From Nitrospirota bacterium (GTDB taxonomy: Bacteria; JACPQY01): a stretch of DNA of 64,000 nt. The first letter of the stretch is position 1; each line of letters opens with the position of its first letter. Where the stretch lies: assembly GCA_016180645.1 (NCBI GenBank), contig JACPAV010000016.1, forward strand, positions 62,001 through 126,000. Direction: 5' to 3'. Shown here piece by piece: positions 61,465 to 64,000 of this stretch. The position numbers and the translations under genes are program-made. The notes under the pieces are model-generated. The model worked only from the letters and a program-made list of their open reading frames with translations, was not told the DNA's origin and ran no database searches.

Positions 61465-63963
61465 CTATTCCTTCTCCCTCTTGTAAGGCGGTTTGTACGG
61501 GTCCCACACGTTGTGGACGGTGGAGACGGCGAACTCTTTGCCTACGCCGTGGCAAGTCCTACACGATTCCGCTTCGTCTCCGCTCCAGGCATCAGCCGGC
61601 GTGGGATCGACGGTCATCGCCGTGCCATGAGCGATGGCCGCATCGCCGTCGTGGCATGCCAGACATGCCAACCTTGATGGGTTCTCGTTCCACGAGTTGG
61701 TTTCGGCATGGCACTTGGTGCAGTTGCGGATATCCTGCGGGAAGATGACGCCTGAGTAGTCTTCCGTGGCGTGGACTTCCTTGGGTTTGTCCAGGTAATG
61801 CCCGCGGTGTACGCCGTGGACGCGGCGAGCGAGGGGCGCCGAGCCAAAGCCCATGTTGCTGCGTCCCGCCGCGGCGTTGACGCCCCAGCCGTCCGCCGGA
61901 TCCGTGGCCTGCCGCGCCGCCATCTGCCGCTTGTAGTCGTGGCAGCTCTTGCAGATGTCCGGATTGAACTCGACACCGAAATAGGTGGCGTGCATTCGAG
62001 TGTCCTCGTGGCAGGTCTTGCAGTTGGTGGCGATCTTCTTGTCCTCGGTGGCCGTGCCCACCTGGAAATTGAGGAGGCTCCATCCCATGAGGGGTTTGGC
62101 GCCGGCTTCGACCCAGACCGAGTACGTGCCCGCCCGGAGCCCCTTCGTGTTGTCCAGTTGATAGGTGATGGCCGTGGACGACCGCTTGACCTTGGGGTCC
62201 TCGTCCAGCGGGTCCGACATGACGCGGAAATCGTTGTTCGCGTAGGTGTGAGTATCCTTGTTGACGTTGACGCCCACCGTCCATTTCATGTTGGTCGTGA
62301 CCGTGCCGGCGAGGATTTCGACCTCCGAGCCGGTCCCGATGGTGTTGCTCTTGATCAACACTTTGGACGCGCCACTGGATGATACTTTCGAGGCCGTGGC
62401 ATAGGTTCCGATGCCGGTGCTCTTGTCGTTGAGCCAGGATACGACCTCGGCCTGCGTAGCCTTGGAGGCATCGGCAAACTTGGACGCCGATGCGGTGATC
62501 GTGAAGGGTCCTTTGTTGTCGATATCGATCATGAATGTGGGACTACCCGAGAGATCCCATGGCCCGTTGCTTCCGTTCGTGACGTTGGCGCGAACGTGCG
62601 CGGCCCCCCCCGCCGTCGTCGTCAACACCGGCTCCGTGCCCGAACGCGGTCCCGACACGAAAATGTTGGCCCGCGAGAACGACGTAGCCGTAATCGTGGC
62701 GGGGTCGATCACCGCGCCGGTCGCGGCGTCCTTTACCGTGACCGTGAGGACGGGCGCTTCATCGACGTAGTAGCTCCCGTTGGCCGGGGGCGTGAGGGCC
62801 AGCTCAACCTTGGTATTGAACGCCGGCGGTGGGACCTTGTGGGCTTCCGCAACGGACTTCACACCGCCCGTGTCCGGCGGGTGGCAGGTCGCGCAGTTCT
62901 TGTCGTCCGTCTGCACGCCGCCGCTCTGCCCGCCTTCGTGCCCACCGTGTTTCTCTCCCGTCGAGAAGTCGACGTGGTCATGGCAGGCGCCGCACGCCAG
63001 GCGCGAGGGTTTGGTTTTCCATGAGTCGTCCAAGTGGCATTTCGTGCAATTCCGGACGTCCGCGGGAAAGACGACTTCGGTGTAATCCTTGAAGTCGCCG
63101 TTCTTGGGATCGATGTTCAACGGGTTTTCCAGCTCTTCACCCATGTGGACGCCGTGAACGCGACGAACAATATTATCGGGCACTTTATTGGCGGCGCTGC
63201 ACGGGCTTTCCGTGCGGCTGGCGCAGTACGCCGCGTATCCTTCCTGGTTGTGGCAGTTCTTGCACGTGCGGACGGGGTCCGAGTCGATGGCCCAGCCTCC
63301 CGCCGGGTTCCTGCCGGTGGGGTCGGCATGGTGCAGATAGAATTTCCCGCTCAACGCGCCCTTGTGGCAATCGGCGCAATTCCCAACGATCTCCTTTTGC
63401 ACGTCGGCCGTGCCGATCTGGACGTCCGCCAACTCGAAAGACTGGCTGAGGGCCTTGGCGGTGGCCACGCTGCGGAACCCCACCGTGTACGTGCCGGCCT
63501 CTTCGCTCGTAATCGGCTGAAGCGTGTACGTGAGGACGTTCCCCTTCACGGTCAGGTCGGGGGCGGCCGCTTTCTTGAGATCCACATAGTGATGGAGGCT
63601 GCCTGCGGCGTCCCGATCCGTCGATGCGTTCAGAAGCGCCGAGGCCGTCTTGATCGTTTGGACGTTCTTGGGTCCGTACATATAAAGGCCCGCCGTGCTC
63701 AGATCGTCCAGCGTCAGCGGATTCTCCTTGTCGTCCATGACATTGAGCGTGACCACGATTCTCTCACCGGCGGCGAAGAAGGAGCCGTTCTTGGGTTGCG
63801 ACGTGGAGAGAGTGACCGTGAGTCCATCCGATTTCGCGGCCGCCGCTCCAGGCAGCCCCTGCACGATCGTCTTTTCTTCCGTTGTGCATCCCAGCGCGGA
63901 CATCGCCATCAGGAGGGCGAGACCGCCGAGAATGTTTGCAAGTTCATTCATAGTGTTTTTCAT
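61465..63963 (-). CDS. OmcA/MtrC-family decaheme c-type cytochrome lipoprotein
   Basis: 832 aa from ATG 63963, preceded by AAGGAG. Lipoprotein signal LLMAMSALGC (Cys near residue 26). Layout: Ig-like domain about 45-190, five-heme domain about 195-385 (CADCH, CKNCH, CTKCH, CGACH, CATCH), second Ig-like domain about 400-600, second five-heme domain about 615-805 (CKTCH, CKSCH, CTKCH, CLACH, CRTCH). The family repeats RRVHGVHMGEELENP and FPADVRNCTKCH occur in both halves. OmcA/MtrC proteins sit on the outer surface and pass electrons to minerals or other acceptors. The porin-cytochrome partners (MtrB/MtrA-like) are not in the window; they may lie beyond the right edge. Confidence 0.95.
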   Translation of the reverse strand: MKNTMNELANILGGLALLMAMSALGCTTEEKTIVQGLPGAAAAKSDGLTVTLSTSQPKNGSFFAAGERIVVTLNVMDDKENPLTLDDLSTAGLYMYGPKNVQTIKTASALLNASTDRDAAGSLHHYVDLKKAAAPDLTVKGNVLTYTLQPITSEEAGTYTVGFRSVATAKALSQSFELADVQIGTADVQKEIVGNCADCHKGALSGKFYLHHADPTGRNPAGGWAIDSDPVRTCKNCHNQEGYAAYCASRTESPCSAANKVPDNIVRRVHGVHMGEELENPLNIDPKNGDFKDYTEVVFPADVRNCTKCHLDDSWKTKPSRLACGACHDHVDFSTGEKHGGHEGGQSGGVQTDDKNCATCHPPDTGGVKSVAEAHKVPPPAFNTKVELALTPPANGSYYVDEAPVLTVTVKDAATGAVIDPATITATSFSRANIFVSGPRSGTEPVLTTTAGGAAHVRANVTNGSNGPWDLSGSPTFMIDIDNKGPFTITASASKFADASKATQAEVVSWLNDKSTGIGTYATASKVSSSGASKVLIKSNTIGTGSEVEILAGTVTTNMKWTVGVNVNKDTHTYANNDFRVMSDPLDEDPKVKRSSTAITYQLDNTKGLRAGTYSVWVEAGAKPLMGWSLLNFQVGTATEDKKIATNCKTCHEDTRMHATYFGVEFNPDICKSCHDYKRQMAARQATDPADGWGVNAAAGRSNMGFGSAPLARRVHGVHRGHYLDKPKEVHATEDYSGVIFPQDIRNCTKCHAETNSWNENPSRLACLACHDGDAAIAHGTAMTVDPTPADAWSGDEAESCRTCHGVGKEFAVSTVHNVWDPYKPPYKREKE

Positions 63964-64000
63964 GGGAAGACTCCTTTCTGAACGTGGGCCTCTGCCAGGG

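Overview
The window is about 64 kb of GC-rich chromosome (roughly 60% GC by eye) from a Gram-negative bacterium. It carries lipoproteins, an outer-membrane beta-barrel, a type IV pilus/type II secretion ATPase and platform protein, and surface multiheme cytochromes. GTG and TTG starts are common. A sorting-signal-like tail (GCGC, membrane span, Arg-rich end) and the mix of sigma-54 regulators, OmcA-type cytochromes and a cytochrome-fused NirK would fit Myxococcota/Desulfobacterota-like lineages or a poorly cultured phylum; the sequence alone does not settle this.

Layout. 1-15.3 kb (minus): a surface/secreted block with a lipoprotein, a very large mosaic protein that looks like two genes fused by a repeat, and a giant beta-strand-repeat protein leaving the left edge. 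15.6-21.5 kb (plus): an exopolysaccharide-type control operon (ExeA-like ATPase, receiver domain, coiled-coil/TM/LytR_C protein, degenerate HD-GYP, Wzz/tyrosine-kinase fusion). 21.7-24.1 kb: purH and a sirtuin. 24.2-31.1 kb (minus): gatB-plsX-beta-barrel, a coiled-coil protein and a secreted protein pair including a HELIH metallopeptidase-like lipoprotein. 31.6-43 kb: comM, membrane proteins, nadE translationally coupled to an NtrBC-like pair, a zinc dehydrogenase, AMMECR1 and TldD/PmbA. 43-49.6 kb (plus): pilB-pilC-pseudopilin-histidine kinase-sigma-54 regulator. 49.7-55.3 kb: phytochrome-type kinase plus MFS, a cyclic-nucleotide-gated K+ channel and a DUF4143 ATPase. 55.3-64 kb (minus): SCO1, a SUMF1-type protein, three-domain NirK, a nine-heme lipoprotein and an OmcA/MtrC-type decaheme lipoprotein, which suggests extracellular electron transfer next to nitrite reduction.

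The most unusual feature is the interspersed repeats. GTAG-headed REP-like hairpins sit between and over the ends of many genes. Several elements lie inside coding sequences without breaking them: a GC-rich palindrome read in the same frame in three host genes (HPPS.PSPS.GEG), a three-way-junction palindrome inside nadE, and a REP-type unit inside a TldD/PmbA gene. They resemble peptide-coding palindromic elements such as the Rickettsia RPEs. One of them, together with a 33-C homopolymer, appears to split what was a single receiver/LytR_C gene. Short tandem arrays (41 bp and 71 bp) and several promoters that place the transcription start almost on the start codon (leaderless mRNAs) complete the picture. 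No tRNA, rRNA, CRISPR array or intact insertion sequence was recognised.
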